From Halapricum desulfuricans (lineage in GTDB: Archaea; Halobacteriota; Halobacteria; Halobacteriales; Haloarculaceae): 64,000 nt of DNA. Position numbers and translations under genes: made by a program. Below are positions 37,495 to 45,771 of the stretch, piece by piece (position 1 is the first letter of the stretch; each line of letters begins with the position of its first letter). The notes under the pieces are model-generated. The model saw nothing but the letters and a program-made list of their open reading frames with translations. It was not told the origin of the DNA and ran no database searches. Location: positions 434,001 through 498,000 of the forward strand of contig NZ_CP064788.1 in the NCBI RefSeq assembly GCF_017094525.1, in the 5' to 3' direction.

Positions 37495-39263
37495 GCGAGG
37501 GGAACCCGATCGTCGAACTGGCAAAGCGACGCGGGTTCTTCCTCCAGTCGGCCGATGCCTACGGCGGCGTCTCCGGCTTCTACACGTTCGGCCCGGAGGG
37601 CGCGGCGCTCAAGCAGAACATCGAGGACACCTGGCGCGAGCGGTTCACGATCCAGGAGGGCAACATGGAGGTCGACGCCCCGACGGTGATGCCCGAACCC
37701 GTTTTCGAGGCCTCGGGCCACCTGGAGGGGTTCGACGACATGCTGATCGAGTGTCCCGAGTGTGGCGACTCTCACCGGGCCGATCACATCGTCGAGGACA
37801 ACACCGACATCGAGGATGCCGAGTCGATGGCGATCGAGCGCGTCGAGGAGATCGTCGCCGAGTACGAGCTGACCTGCCCGACCTGCGGGGCGGGGCTGGC
37901 CGGACAGGCGATCCAGCAGTTCAACCTGATGTTCGAGACAAACATCGGTCCGGGATCGTCATCGCCGGGCTACCTGCGGCCCGAAACGGCCCAGGGGATC
38001 TTCGTGGAGTTCCCCCAGCTGGCCGAATACGCCCGCAACCAGTTGCCCTTCGGCGTCACCCAGATCGGGCGCGCCTACCGCAACGAGATCAGTCCCCGCA
38101 AGTCTCTGCTGCGCGTCCGTGAGTTCACCCAGGCCGAACTCGAGCTGTTCATCGACCCGGAGGAGGACGAACCCGATCTCGAACGCGTCGCGGACGTGAC
38201 GGCACCGTTCTATCCCGCCGACGAGCAGCAATCCGACGACGGTGAAATCGTCGAGGCGACCGTCGGCGAGGTCGTCGAGGAGGGGATCGTCGCCGATCCC
38301 TGGATCGCCTACTATCTGGGGATCGCAAAGCGGTGGTACGAGTCGATCGGCGTCGACATGGACCGGTTCCGTTTTCGCCAGCACCTGCCCGGCGAACTCG
38401 CGCACTACGCCGCCGACTGCTGGGACGCCGAGGCCGAGGTCGACGGCGACTGGATCGAGCTCGCCGGCTTCGCCTACCGGGGCGACTACGACCTCAGCAA
38501 GCACGCGGCCCACTCCGAGGAGGAGTTCACGGTCTTCAAGCAGTACGACGAGCCGGTCACCGTCGAACGGCCGACGGTCGATCCGGACATGAGTTATCTC
38601 GGGCCGGAGTTCGGCGGCGACGCCGCGGCCGTCGCCGACGCGCTGGAAACGCTGGCCGAGCGCGATCCCGACGCGTTCCGGGACGCGCAGGCCGACGGCG
38701 GGGCCGTCACCGTCGAAATCGACGGGCAGGCGTACGCGGTCCCGGTCGAGAAGACCGGCTTCGAGATCGAGGAGGTCACCGAGAGCGGCGAGCACATCAC
38801 GCCCCACGTGGTCGAGCCCTCGCTGGGGATCGACCGGGCGCTGTACACCGTCCTCGATCACTCCTACCGCGAGGACGAGATCGACGGCGAGATCCGACGG
38901 GTGCTCGAACTGCCGCCGGAAGTCGCGCCGACGACGGTCGGCGTGTTCCCGCTGATGGACCGGGACGGGCTGGCCGATCGCGCCCGCGAGGTCGTCGATC
39001 GGTTGCGCGACGCCGGACTGGCGGTCACCTACGACGACTCGGGCGCGATCGGGCGACGCTACCGCCGTCAGGACGAGGTCGGGACGCCGTTCTGTGTCAC
39101 CGTCGATTACGAGACGCTGGGCGAGGGCGACGACTCCGATCTGGAGGGGACGGTCACGCTTCGCGAACGGGACACGACCGAACAGAAGCGCGTCCCGATT
39201 TCGGACCTGGCCGAAACGCTGACCGAACTGCGCGACGGCGATATCGAGTTCACCGACCTGTAG
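37491..39263 (+). CDS. glyS: Glycyl-tRNA synthetase
   Basis: 590 residues, class II, homodimeric archaeal-eukaryal type. Motif 1 region FYTFGPEGAALKQNIEDTWRE (read in part), a zinc-ribbon-like insertion (ECPECGDSHRADH and LTCPTCGAGLAG), motif 2 YRNEISPRKSLLRVREFTQ near 200, motif 3 PSLGIDRALYTVL near 445, and an anticodon-binding domain to the end (TVGVFPLMDRDGLADRA). Overlaps the CBS gene start-to-stop and is followed after 2 nt by the dolichol-kinase-like gene. Confidence 0.96.
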   Translation: MSEGNPIVELAKRRGFFLQSADAYGGVSGFYTFGPEGAALKQNIEDTWRERFTIQEGNMEVDAPTVMPEPVFEASGHLEGFDDMLIECPECGDSHRADHIVEDNTDIEDAESMAIERVEEIVAEYELTCPTCGAGLAGQAIQQFNLMFETNIGPGSSSPGYLRPETAQGIFVEFPQLAEYARNQLPFGVTQIGRAYRNEISPRKSLLRVREFTQAELELFIDPEEDEPDLERVADVTAPFYPADEQQSDDGEIVEATVGEVVEEGIVADPWIAYYLGIAKRWYESIGVDMDRFRFRQHLPGELAHYAADCWDAEAEVDGDWIELAGFAYRGDYDLSKHAAHSEEEFTVFKQYDEPVTVERPTVDPDMSYLGPEFGGDAAAVADALETLAERDPDAFRDAQADGGAVTVEIDGQAYAVPVEKTGFEIEEVTESGEHITPHVVEPSLGIDRALYTVLDHSYREDEIDGEIRRVLELPPEVAPTTVGVFPLMDRDGLADRAREVVDRLRDAGLAVTYDDSGAIGRRYRRQDEVGTPFCVTVDYETLGEGDDSDLEGTVTLRERDTTEQKRVPISDLAETLTELRDGDIEFTDL

Positions 39264-39265
39264 CC

Positions 39266-39880
39266 GTGCACTCACTCGTCGGCGGTCTGGGATCGGAGGT
39301 CGCTCGTCGCGGTGTCCACGTCAGCGGCAGCGCCCTCCCGCTGGCGTACGTCGTCAATGTCCTCACCTGGGGGCAGGTGCAGGCGATCCTCGTCGCCGCG
39401 CTCGCGGCCGTGATCGTTCTGGAGGTCATCAGACTCGGGATCGGCCTGGACTGGTGGATCTACGAGTATCTCACCCGGGAGTACGAACAGGACAACCTCG
39501 CGGGCTACGCGCTGGCGGTCATCAGCGCGACCGCGGTCGTGTTGATCGCGCCGCCGCCGATCGCCGTGCCGGCCCTGCTCATGCTCACGCTCGGCGACCC
39601 GATCAGCGGACTGCTGGCCTCCGGGCGGATCCAGTCGGTCGGGGACGGCCGGTATCTGGAGTTGATCCTCAAGGCCCCGCGGGCGCTGGCGGTGACATTC
39701 GTCGTCTGCACGACGATCGGACTGGCCTTCGTCGCGCCCGTCGCGGCGCTGTTCGGCGGGTTCGCCGCGACCGTCGCCGACGGCGTCAAGCCCGTCATTG
39801 CCACGTACGTGATCGACGACAACCTCACGATCCCGCTGGCGTCGGCCGCGGGTATCGCGCTCGGACTCGCGATCGTCTAA
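39266..39880 (+). CDS. Dolichol-kinase-like CTP-dependent lipid kinase
   Basis: 204-residue polytopic membrane protein from the GTG at 39266. It has about six TM segments. The conserved kinase region is LTLGDPISGLLASGR near residue 108, comparable to the GD-x-x-x motif of SEC59/DgkA-like CTP kinases, and VADGVKPVIATYVIDDNLTIPL near 170. Probably phosphorylates dolichol for glycan or lipid carriers; this is family inference. Cotranscribed with glyS. Confidence 0.8.
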   Translation: MHSLVGGLGSEVARRGVHVSGSALPLAYVVNVLTWGQVQAILVAALAAVIVLEVIRLGIGLDWWIYEYLTREYEQDNLAGYALAVISATAVVLIAPPPIAVPALLMLTLGDPISGLLASGRIQSVGDGRYLELILKAPRALAVTFVVCTTIGLAFVAPVAALFGGFAATVADGVKPVIATYVIDDNLTIPLASAAGIALGLAIV

Positions 39881-39949
39881 GTGGCGTCTTCGAGAACAAG
39901 ATTGTATATAAAAATAGTATTTTCGAGACTTCTCGGCTTGAGGAACTGT

Positions 39950-40640
39950 CTAGTTCAGCACCACCTCAGCTGGAGGCGAGCCATCTAACGCTTGGTTCGG
40001 TCGATTGCGGTTATAGTAGTGTCTGAAGCGTCTGAGGTAGCGTTTTGCGCTTGACTGACTGCCCGCCAGAATGGGTGGCTGCGGTCGATCCGCATGGTAA
40101 CAGTCTGGAACTACTTTTCCATATGGTTCTGGTTGTGGTAGTTGAGATGACCGCTCAAATCGTGACGAGAGAGCAGTTAGATAGCCACCAGCATCGACGC
40201 GAAACCCGGTGTTGGCGACGTCATATCTCTCGCTGAGACGATGCAGGAACGCCGTCCTCAGAAATCAGAGATCTCTGATGTGCGAACGAGAGCGTCGCTC
40301 TCGTTAACGTCGCGGGGTCGGTCTCGCGGCGGCTGAACACGTCTGCTTCCAGCAGGAGCTTTGGCTCTGTGTCGATGGCAGCGTAAAGCCACTTCTTTTC
40401 GCCGCCTACTTCGGTTTGTCTCTTATCGGTCGTGACCCGCAACGGCGACGCCGTCGGCGGGTCAATCTGTGTTTCAACAAGCGTTTTTTCCAGTACCAGA
40501 TTCCATGGTGACAGCGGTCGACACCCAACCAGTCTAAGACAGCCTCGATTTCATGTAACGACAACCCCATCGAGTGAAGTCGAACCGCGAAATAACGGAC
40601 GGATGTCGGTGTACGCTCGTTCTTCCAAGTGTCTTGATTA
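39950..40640 (-). pseudogene. IS6-type transposase relic, multiply frameshifted
   Basis: Reading right to left on the minus strand: ERTPTSVRYFAVRLHSMGLS and HEIEAVLDWLGVDRCHHGIW (about 40520-40620), then LRVTTDKRQTEVGGEKKWLY and AAIDTEPKLLLEADVFSRRE (about 40325-40440), and finally RRFRHYYNRNRPNQALDGSP plus PAEVVLN-stop (39950-40030). The order and motifs (WLYAAID, YYNxNRPNQALDG) are those of IS6-group DDE transposases. Frames are broken and the central region is displaced by the micro-hairpin cassette at 40264-40305. Confidence 0.8.
40264..40305. repeat. Micro-hairpin cassette in the IS6 relic (cassette D)
   Basis: ATCAGAGATCTCTGAT (40264-40279, no loop) and AACGAGAGCG-T-CGCTCTCGTT (40285-40305), linked by GTGCG. 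Same two-palindrome build as the cassettes at 23.9, 56.6 and 57.65 kb, with unrelated stem sequences. It interrupts the transposase reading frame after VFSRRETDPA. Confidence 0.72.
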
Positions 40641-41090
40641 TGCGCGTCTAAGCCATCCGTCTTTAGCTAATACTCAGAGTAATACTACTCAGCCGTGATT
40701 TTTGGTCAGATCTCATCTGTACACTCGCTAAATTGCGGGAAATACCGGTTTGCAGCATCGTTTATCGACTAATTCCACTATGAACAGCGTCTCACCTCTT
40801 GAAATCCATTTATCTAGTATCAGTAATAATTTCTCACTCAATAATCACCATCAGGCTTAGTTAAAGACGAATGGCACGTCTAAGCGTTCTTTATGGAGAT
40901 CTACGAGTTCCATAACCAGCTCTCGCTACGACCTCCTCGTTTCTCAATCTCTCAACTAGACAGTGTCGGTCCAGTGAGTCTGAAATCGAACTGTGCGGAG
41001 CTAAGCGGTTGTAGTGACGATGGTAGAAGTGACACAAAATCTTAAATACTTATATTACTTTAGATAATAATGTTATATGTCGAACGCGGG

Positions 41091-41358
41091 ATGACTTCGG
41101 AAAATGGCCGCCTGCTGGAGACAGGCGAACCGTATTTCTCTGGAGTGAGAAGTAATACCACGTACTACCGCGGAGCAAAAAGGAGTACTGCCTGAAAATG
41201 ACGGAGCAGAAAAAGTCGGCGAACACCACGTCATGCGGAAAAGTCAGTGGGTTCCCTGGCAGCACCCCGAGCCCCACAAACAGGATGAAACCCGAAAGGG
41301 ATACACCGAGAACTACTTGGAATGCGTTGATTGCGGCGTAGAGGTGCTGAACAAATAG
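41091..41358 (+). pseudogene. Frameshifted small zinc-site protein
   Basis: Frame 1 reads MTSENGRLLETGEPYFSGVR then SNTTYYRGA and runs to a stop at 41193. The adjacent frame continues ENDGAEKVGEHHVMRKSQWV, then PWQHPEPHKQDETRKGYTEN and YLECVDCGVEVLNK, ending at 41356-41358. Joined by one frameshift near 41170 they give a protein of about 89 residues with a C-terminal CVDCG half zinc site, like small haloarchaeal proteins common near plasmid genes. It is the only supportable content of 40965-41506 apart from AT-rich DNA. Confidence 0.5.
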
Positions 41359-41506
41359 ACTTCCCATCCGAGTGTGATAGTGGATTCCAGTAGGCACAGG
41401 AGCTATGCCGTCAGGTCTCTGAAATAGCTCCAAACAACGGGTGGAACCAGTTGAAACTGCGCGCTGAGGAACAAGCTTGAATAACCCTCCTCTTAAACGG
41501 CGTAAC

Positions 41507-41737
41507 ATGGCGCTCAGCGTAAAAGATAGTACGTTTTATCTCGTCCACCTGCCAGACGAGAAAACACTACATAACGAAGAAGATGAAGCAATCGATTACT
41601 TACGCAGCCAGTCTGAGGATGTTGACCCTGAGTCAGATGATGTCAGCGTTGTTCGTGTCGAAGTAGAGGGGGAAGACTGGACCATTGCGGAAATGTCGTG
41701 GCAGACAATCGCCCTCCGCCTTATGGGCAGTGATTAA
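41507..41737 (+). CDS. Small acidic protein, first gene of the ParB-like run
   Basis: 76 residues from the ATG at 41507 (MALSVKDSTFYLVHLPDEKT). It contains strongly acidic stretches (NEEDEAIDYL, EDVDPESDDVSVV) and ends in EGEDWTIAEMSWQTIALRLM, a predicted helix. No known motif. The stop is 1 nt before the ATG of the first ParB-like gene, so they are cotranscribed. Codon use is less GC-rich than core genes, as expected for plasmid or viral origin. Confidence 0.72.
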   Translation: MALSVKDSTFYLVHLPDEKTLHNEEDEAIDYLRSQSEDVDPESDDVSVVRVEVEGEDWTIAEMSWQTIALRLMGSD

Positions 41738-41738
41738 A

Positions 41739-42638
41739 ATGGAAGTTAGAGAAGTTGACCCATCCGAACTGGAAATTGACCCGCTCAATGAGCGAAATGA
41801 GAACGTTGGGCCTCACAAAGATGATGAGTCGCTTGAAGAGAGTATTGAAAAGCAGGGTATAATCCAACCACCTGTCGCAAGGCCTGACAACGGAGATCTT
41901 CGAGTTGTAGTTGGGCAAAGACGGACTCTCGCAGCCCAATCCGTCGGACTTGATAATATCCCAGTCATCGTCATGGACTGGGACGATTCAGAAGCACTTG
42001 AAGCAAGCATCACTGAAAATATCGAGGCGTTTGAAAAGGGGGTATCCCGGAGTGACCGTGCCGCTGCTGTTCAAAAGTTGATGGAGATTAATAACTGGGC
42101 CCCACCAGACATCGCAGATGAGTTGGGGATATCGAACCGGAGTGTGCAATACTGGCTTGAACGTACTCGGGATGAATGGGAAAGTACGTCTGTCCATGTT
42201 GATTCAAGTGATGAAGATGACGAAGAGACAGATGTAGAAGTTGAGACACATGATTCAAACTCTTTTGAAATAAATAAAGAACAGGTTGATGAAATCCCGG
42301 ACAGGGATTTGGCAACGATTCGAACAGGTGCAGATTCCGCTGAAGAAAGAGAAGAGGTGGTACAGAAAGTAGCCAAAAACGACCTGTCTAGCGAGGAAGT
42401 ACGAGAAGCAAAGAAGCGAGCAGACAGGGGCGAACAGTCTTTTGTTGAAACAGTCGAGGAAGTTAGTAAAGAGAAAGAAGAGCAGCGGGAGGGTGATATG
42501 AAAGTTAGGACGGAGACTACTTTCACCGGCGACTACGCTGTTGGGCTAAAAAGAGCAGCGCGGGATTATGGTACCTCCGAGGAACAGCTCGTGAGAAAAG
42601 CCATTGAAGCATTCCTGATGGACGAAGGATATCTCTAA
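41739..42638 (+). CDS. ParB/Srx-fold protein with C-terminal RHH-like tail (ParB-like 1)
   Basis: 299 residues from the ATG at 41739 (MEVREVDPSELEIDPLNERN). The ParB N-terminal domain spans residues 3-95: LEESIEKQGIIQPPVARP, then the nucleotide-binding segment VVVGQRRTLAAQSVGL (GQRR in place of GERR). An HTH follows (WAPPDIADELGISNRSVQYWLERT, in parts, about 112-138). An acidic linker (SSDEDDEETDVEVE) leads to a last 45 residues, VRTETTFTGDYAVGLKRAAR onward, with ribbon-helix-helix character. It could be a centromere-binding or regulatory protein. No ParA is nearby. Confidence 0.82.
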   Translation: MEVREVDPSELEIDPLNERNENVGPHKDDESLEESIEKQGIIQPPVARPDNGDLRVVVGQRRTLAAQSVGLDNIPVIVMDWDDSEALEASITENIEAFEKGVSRSDRAAAVQKLMEINNWAPPDIADELGISNRSVQYWLERTRDEWESTSVHVDSSDEDDEETDVEVETHDSNSFEINKEQVDEIPDRDLATIRTGADSAEEREEVVQKVAKNDLSSEEVREAKKRADRGEQSFVETVEEVSKEKEEQREGDMKVRTETTFTGDYAVGLKRAARDYGTSEEQLVRKAIEAFLMDEGYL

Positions 42639-42672
42639 CTTCATATTCAGTCTCTACCACACTTTTTTGTCG

Positions 42673-43596
42673 ATGGCAAACGTCTGTTTAGATACGACGG
42701 TAAACATGACTGATGACGTTCCTTACAAGGCCCTTAAACCTCTCGTCACAGATAAGTTTATAGACAAAAGACAGAAGAAAGAAAACACGAAACGTTATGT
42801 CCCTTATAGCTTTACTCAAGGGCTTCGGAAGGCAATGGCTCACCTCAATGCTGATAATATTCAACAACTTGATGCAAATCGCTCATTCAATACTGAGCGA
42901 GAAAGTATAGATTCGATTTTGTCTTCCGATGTTTCGGACATAATGGAAGGGGATGTGGTCAAGAGAAAGCAATTCGAACTGGAATTCGACCGCGCAGAGG
43001 ACGGTGATTTTCCTTGGCTGGACATTCAGTCTGTACTCGGGCAATCATCTACTGTCTATGACTTGCCTGTACGGCGTTTGGTAGTCCGTTTTGAGGATGA
43101 TGAATTTGAGAATGAATGGCGAGACGCTATCAGAGAGGCTCTCGACATGAATAATCCTCCTCTCTCTTGGATTGAATCACCCTTTTATGCGGTATTGGAG
43201 TCTTCTGACCCTGGAGAAGGAGATGCGCGGGACCGTGTACGAGAAGTTCACGAGGATTTCTATTTCAAGCCGATGTTCGAAGCTGAGGCAGACTATGAGG
43301 GGATGGACTGGCCAATTAGAACGTTGGACCTCCAATCTGTTTGGTCATATCAAGCTTTCATTAACAGGGCGCAAGCTATTCACACGGTACGTAAGGATGA
43401 CCGACAGTATGATTGGACTCCCCGAAAGCTTGAGAAGTATATAATGAACTATTTCCAGCCATCTGAGGACTATACAGGCGTAATCCGTAGCAGTGATTTC
43501 GCCGGGTTGTGGCGTAGGGTGTATTCTCGCGATATCACATCTACAAAGGTGTTCGAGTGGGAGGAAGACGAAGAGTGGGTGCAGACTGAGGCATAA
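42673..43596 (+). CDS. Unknown protein between two ParB-like genes
   Basis: 307 residues from the ATG at 42673; another ATG at 42706 (MTDDVPYKALKPLVTDKFID) is equally possible. Soluble, mixed charge, with KRQKKENTKRY near the N-terminus and aromatic-rich segments YDWTPRKLEKYIMNYFQPSE and FAGLWRRVYSRDI near the C-terminus. No recognised domain. Its stop is 1 nt from the start of the second ParB-like gene, so it is in the same operon. AT-rich codon use points to recent acquisition. Confidence 0.72.
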   Translation: MANVCLDTTVNMTDDVPYKALKPLVTDKFIDKRQKKENTKRYVPYSFTQGLRKAMAHLNADNIQQLDANRSFNTERESIDSILSSDVSDIMEGDVVKRKQFELEFDRAEDGDFPWLDIQSVLGQSSTVYDLPVRRLVVRFEDDEFENEWRDAIREALDMNNPPLSWIESPFYAVLESSDPGEGDARDRVREVHEDFYFKPMFEAEADYEGMDWPIRTLDLQSVWSYQAFINRAQAIHTVRKDDRQYDWTPRKLEKYIMNYFQPSEDYTGVIRSSDFAGLWRRVYSRDITSTKVFEWEEDEEWVQTEA

Positions 43597-43597
43597 A

Positions 43598-44638
43598 ATG
43601 GCGGAAACGGTAAATGATGGTGCCGAATCTGGTTTTAGGCACCACGATGCTGAGTTAAAATATGTCGCCCCAGGTAACGTTGAGGTGGACGAGTTCAATG
43701 AACGGCAAACTGGAGTGGGTCCCGAAACCGACTTGGGCGATTTGGAGCAGTCTATTAAGGAAAATGGTATAGAAGACCCTCCGCAGGCTCGGCCCAGTGA
43801 TGACGGGGAAGGTTACAAGGTATTTGCCGGACAGAGGCGACTGATGGCAGCTAAAGCCGTTGGCCTTTCTGAAATACCACTCATAGTCAAAGATCTTGAT
43901 GACATGGAGGCTCTTGCAGCTTCGGTAAACGAAAATAACGAGCATCTTGATAAGGACGTTTCTCGTAAAGACCGAGCTGAAGCACTCGAAGAATTAGTTG
44001 ACGACTGGGGTATTGAGAAAGTAGCTGACCAGCTTGGTATAGATACTCAGACCGTTCGACTTCGACTGGAGCCAACAGATGATTTCTGGAGTGGCACAAT
44101 TTTTGACCCCGATGTTGATGCTGACGTTGATACTGAATATCTCGCTGACGATATAGTACCTAAGTTACGTAGAGTGACCGGCGACAGTGAGTTAGCCGAA
44201 AGATTTGCAAAGAAAATAATAGAAAAGAACGTACCTCCTGGTGCGGTGAGGAGTGCGGCAGAAGTTGCAGACGGGCCAGAGGGATTCTGGGACGAAATTG
44301 TGGAGCAGTGGAACGCCAAAGTCAAAGGGGAGGATAGGATTCGTCCTCGAATCACCCTCACTGGAGATGATGTTAAGCAATTACGTGCGTGGGCTAAGGA
44401 CCGCGGGCTGAATGAAAAAAAAGCAGTGAAACAGATTGTTTTAGAACGACTTGAACAAGAGCAAACCGGAAATGTCGACTTGCCCGAGTTAGATGAGGAA
44501 TTAGCTAACGATCTACGCGACCTCTGTGATGAGCACGATATGGATATGAGTGAAGCCGTAGAACGTGCGCTTGATGAGTGGTTATACTATCTTACTGAGT
44601 ATGAAATTGACCGATTGAGTGTCTTCGATGACAAATAA
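43598..44638 (+). CDS. ParB/Srx-fold protein with two RHH-like tails (ParB-like 2)
   Basis: 346 residues from the ATG at 43598 (MAETVNDGAESGFRHHDAEL). ParB domain at about 20-115: LEQSIKENGIEDPPQARP, then VFAGQRRLMAAKAVGLSEIP with the same GQRR motif. HTH near 135-160 (WGIEKVADQLGIDTQTVRLRL, read in parts). The C-terminal 100 residues contain two similar helical units, ITLTGDDVKQLRAWAKDRGL and DEELANDLRDLCDEHDMDMS, both ribbon-helix-helix-like. It is paralogous to ParB-like 1, about 1 kb upstream, but diverged and longer. Confidence 0.82.
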   Translation: MAETVNDGAESGFRHHDAELKYVAPGNVEVDEFNERQTGVGPETDLGDLEQSIKENGIEDPPQARPSDDGEGYKVFAGQRRLMAAKAVGLSEIPLIVKDLDDMEALAASVNENNEHLDKDVSRKDRAEALEELVDDWGIEKVADQLGIDTQTVRLRLEPTDDFWSGTIFDPDVDADVDTEYLADDIVPKLRRVTGDSELAERFAKKIIEKNVPPGAVRSAAEVADGPEGFWDEIVEQWNAKVKGEDRIRPRITLTGDDVKQLRAWAKDRGLNEKKAVKQIVLERLEQEQTGNVDLPELDEELANDLRDLCDEHDMDMSEAVERALDEWLYYLTEYEIDRLSVFDDK

Positions 44639-44652
44639 ATAATATTATATAG

Positions 44653-45393
44653 GTGTTTATTATTTTGGATTATATTAATGCTATTGGCAGATTCTATAAC
44701 CTACTCAATACTCTTGAACGGCAAGTCAGTGGGAAACGAAAGCTCAAAGATTGTACTGGATACATGGACTGGCCCGACCGAGGCGTCTACTTCTTCCTCG
44801 AACCGGGCGAAGCACGAGGCTTAACTGACCAGATGCGCGTCACCCGTGTCGGGACACATGCGGTGTCTGAGGGGAGCAGCACATCTCTCTGGGATAGACT
44901 CAAGCAACACTACGGAACGGGCAGTGGCAGCAGCAATCACCCTCACGGTGGCAATCACCGTGGGTCGGTGTATCGGAAGCGCGTCGGTGAGGCGATTATC
45001 GAGAAACACGCCCTCCACGACGACTACCCCGACTGGGACAAACGCTGGTCGAGCATTGACCGCGACCGGTCGGAGGTTCGTGACGAGGAGTACATATTGG
45101 AACGGCGTGTGAGCACGTACATCCGCGAGCAGCCATTTCTGTGGGTCGACGTCGCCGATGAGCCAAGCGCAGACAGTGACCGAGCGTCCATCGAGCAGAA
45201 CGCTATTGCCCTCCTCAGCAATTTCGAAGGCCAGACGATTGACCCGCGAGACGACGGATGGCTCGGAAAATACAGTCAGAGTCAAGAGATTCGAGAATCG
45301 GGCCTTTGGAACGTGAACCACGTCGAGGAGGAATACGACCCTGACTTTTTGGACCTGCTGGAGAACGCCGTCGGCGATACGACTCCACCTTGA
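44653..45393 (+). CDS. GIY-YIG-superfamily-like nuclease
   Basis: 246 residues from GTG 44653; an ATG at 44764 (MDWPDRGVYFFLEPGEARGL) may be the real start because the nuclease core begins there. The opening GVYFFLEPGE, followed by RVTRVGTHAVSEGSSTSLWD and RLKQHYGTG, then HRGSVYRKRVGEAI, follows the GIY...YVG...R...E pattern of a widespread bacterial and archaeal family. Glu near the C-terminal side (VRDEEYILERRV) could be the metal ligand. It follows ParB-like 2 by 14 nt, the last gene of the run. From about 44.76 kb the DNA is more GC-rich than the ParB genes, so it may have a separate history. Confidence 0.72.
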   Translation: MFIILDYINAIGRFYNLLNTLERQVSGKRKLKDCTGYMDWPDRGVYFFLEPGEARGLTDQMRVTRVGTHAVSEGSSTSLWDRLKQHYGTGSGSSNHPHGGNHRGSVYRKRVGEAIIEKHALHDDYPDWDKRWSSIDRDRSEVRDEEYILERRVSTYIREQPFLWVDVADEPSADSDRASIEQNAIALLSNFEGQTIDPRDDGWLGKYSQSQEIRESGLWNVNHVEEEYDPDFLDLLENAVGDTTPP

Positions 45394-45410
45394 CGGTCAG
45401 GCGCAGTCCG

Positions 45411-45449
45411 ATTCTGTGAGGGTCAGTGTCAATTCTGTGAGGGACAGTG
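45411..45449 (+). repeat. 18-bp direct repeat pair
   Basis: ATTCTGTGAGGGTCAGTG at 45411-45428 and ATTCTGTGAGGGACAGTG at 45432-45449, one mismatch, 21-nt period. They follow the GIY-YIG-like gene stop. The remaining gene-free DNA to 45771 shows no further feature beyond a palindromic GCAGTGCTG...CAGCACTGC near 45710. Confidence 0.55.
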
Positions 45450-45771
45450 CCTGAGGTATGTGGTTGTGGTTGTTGAACGACTGCCATCGATTGTGGCGGC
45501 TCTTAGATAAAGAGTTAGTCACTCATTGGCCTGGATTGCCTTGTTCAGTAGAACAAATATCTGGAAACATCTCCAGAGTCTCAAGATGACGAAGAAGAAC
45601 GCAAGGACAGCTGTATAAGCAAATCCGAGCTTGCGTACTTCCAAGCGAAGTGTGAATCTGAGTCAGCTGTTTATGAGTGAGTGCTGAAAAGTCAGGGTCG
45701 AACCGTTGCAGTGCTGGTCAGCAGCACTGCTATCTTTCAGTTTTTTGGGAGAATGGTGCGGTTAGTTTGGT

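Larger units (their letters stand above)
39945..40964 (-). mobile_element. Decayed IS6-family-like element with terminal inverted repeats
   Basis: Terminal inverted repeats are ACTGTCTAGTTCAG (39945-39958) and CTCAACTAGACAGT (40951-40964), matching at 13 of 14 positions. They enclose transposase fragments in several frames. About 1.02 kb, AT-richer than the preceding core genes. A hairpin cassette sits inside. The stretch from about 40640 to 40950 has no recognisable coding content. Confidence 0.72.

Noticed and set aside
41050-41508. Minus-strand frame of 152 codons in the island
   Set aside because: It is antisense to the frameshifted zinc-site protein, whose plus-strand translation looks more protein-like. 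The minus frame also runs over the start of the next gene.
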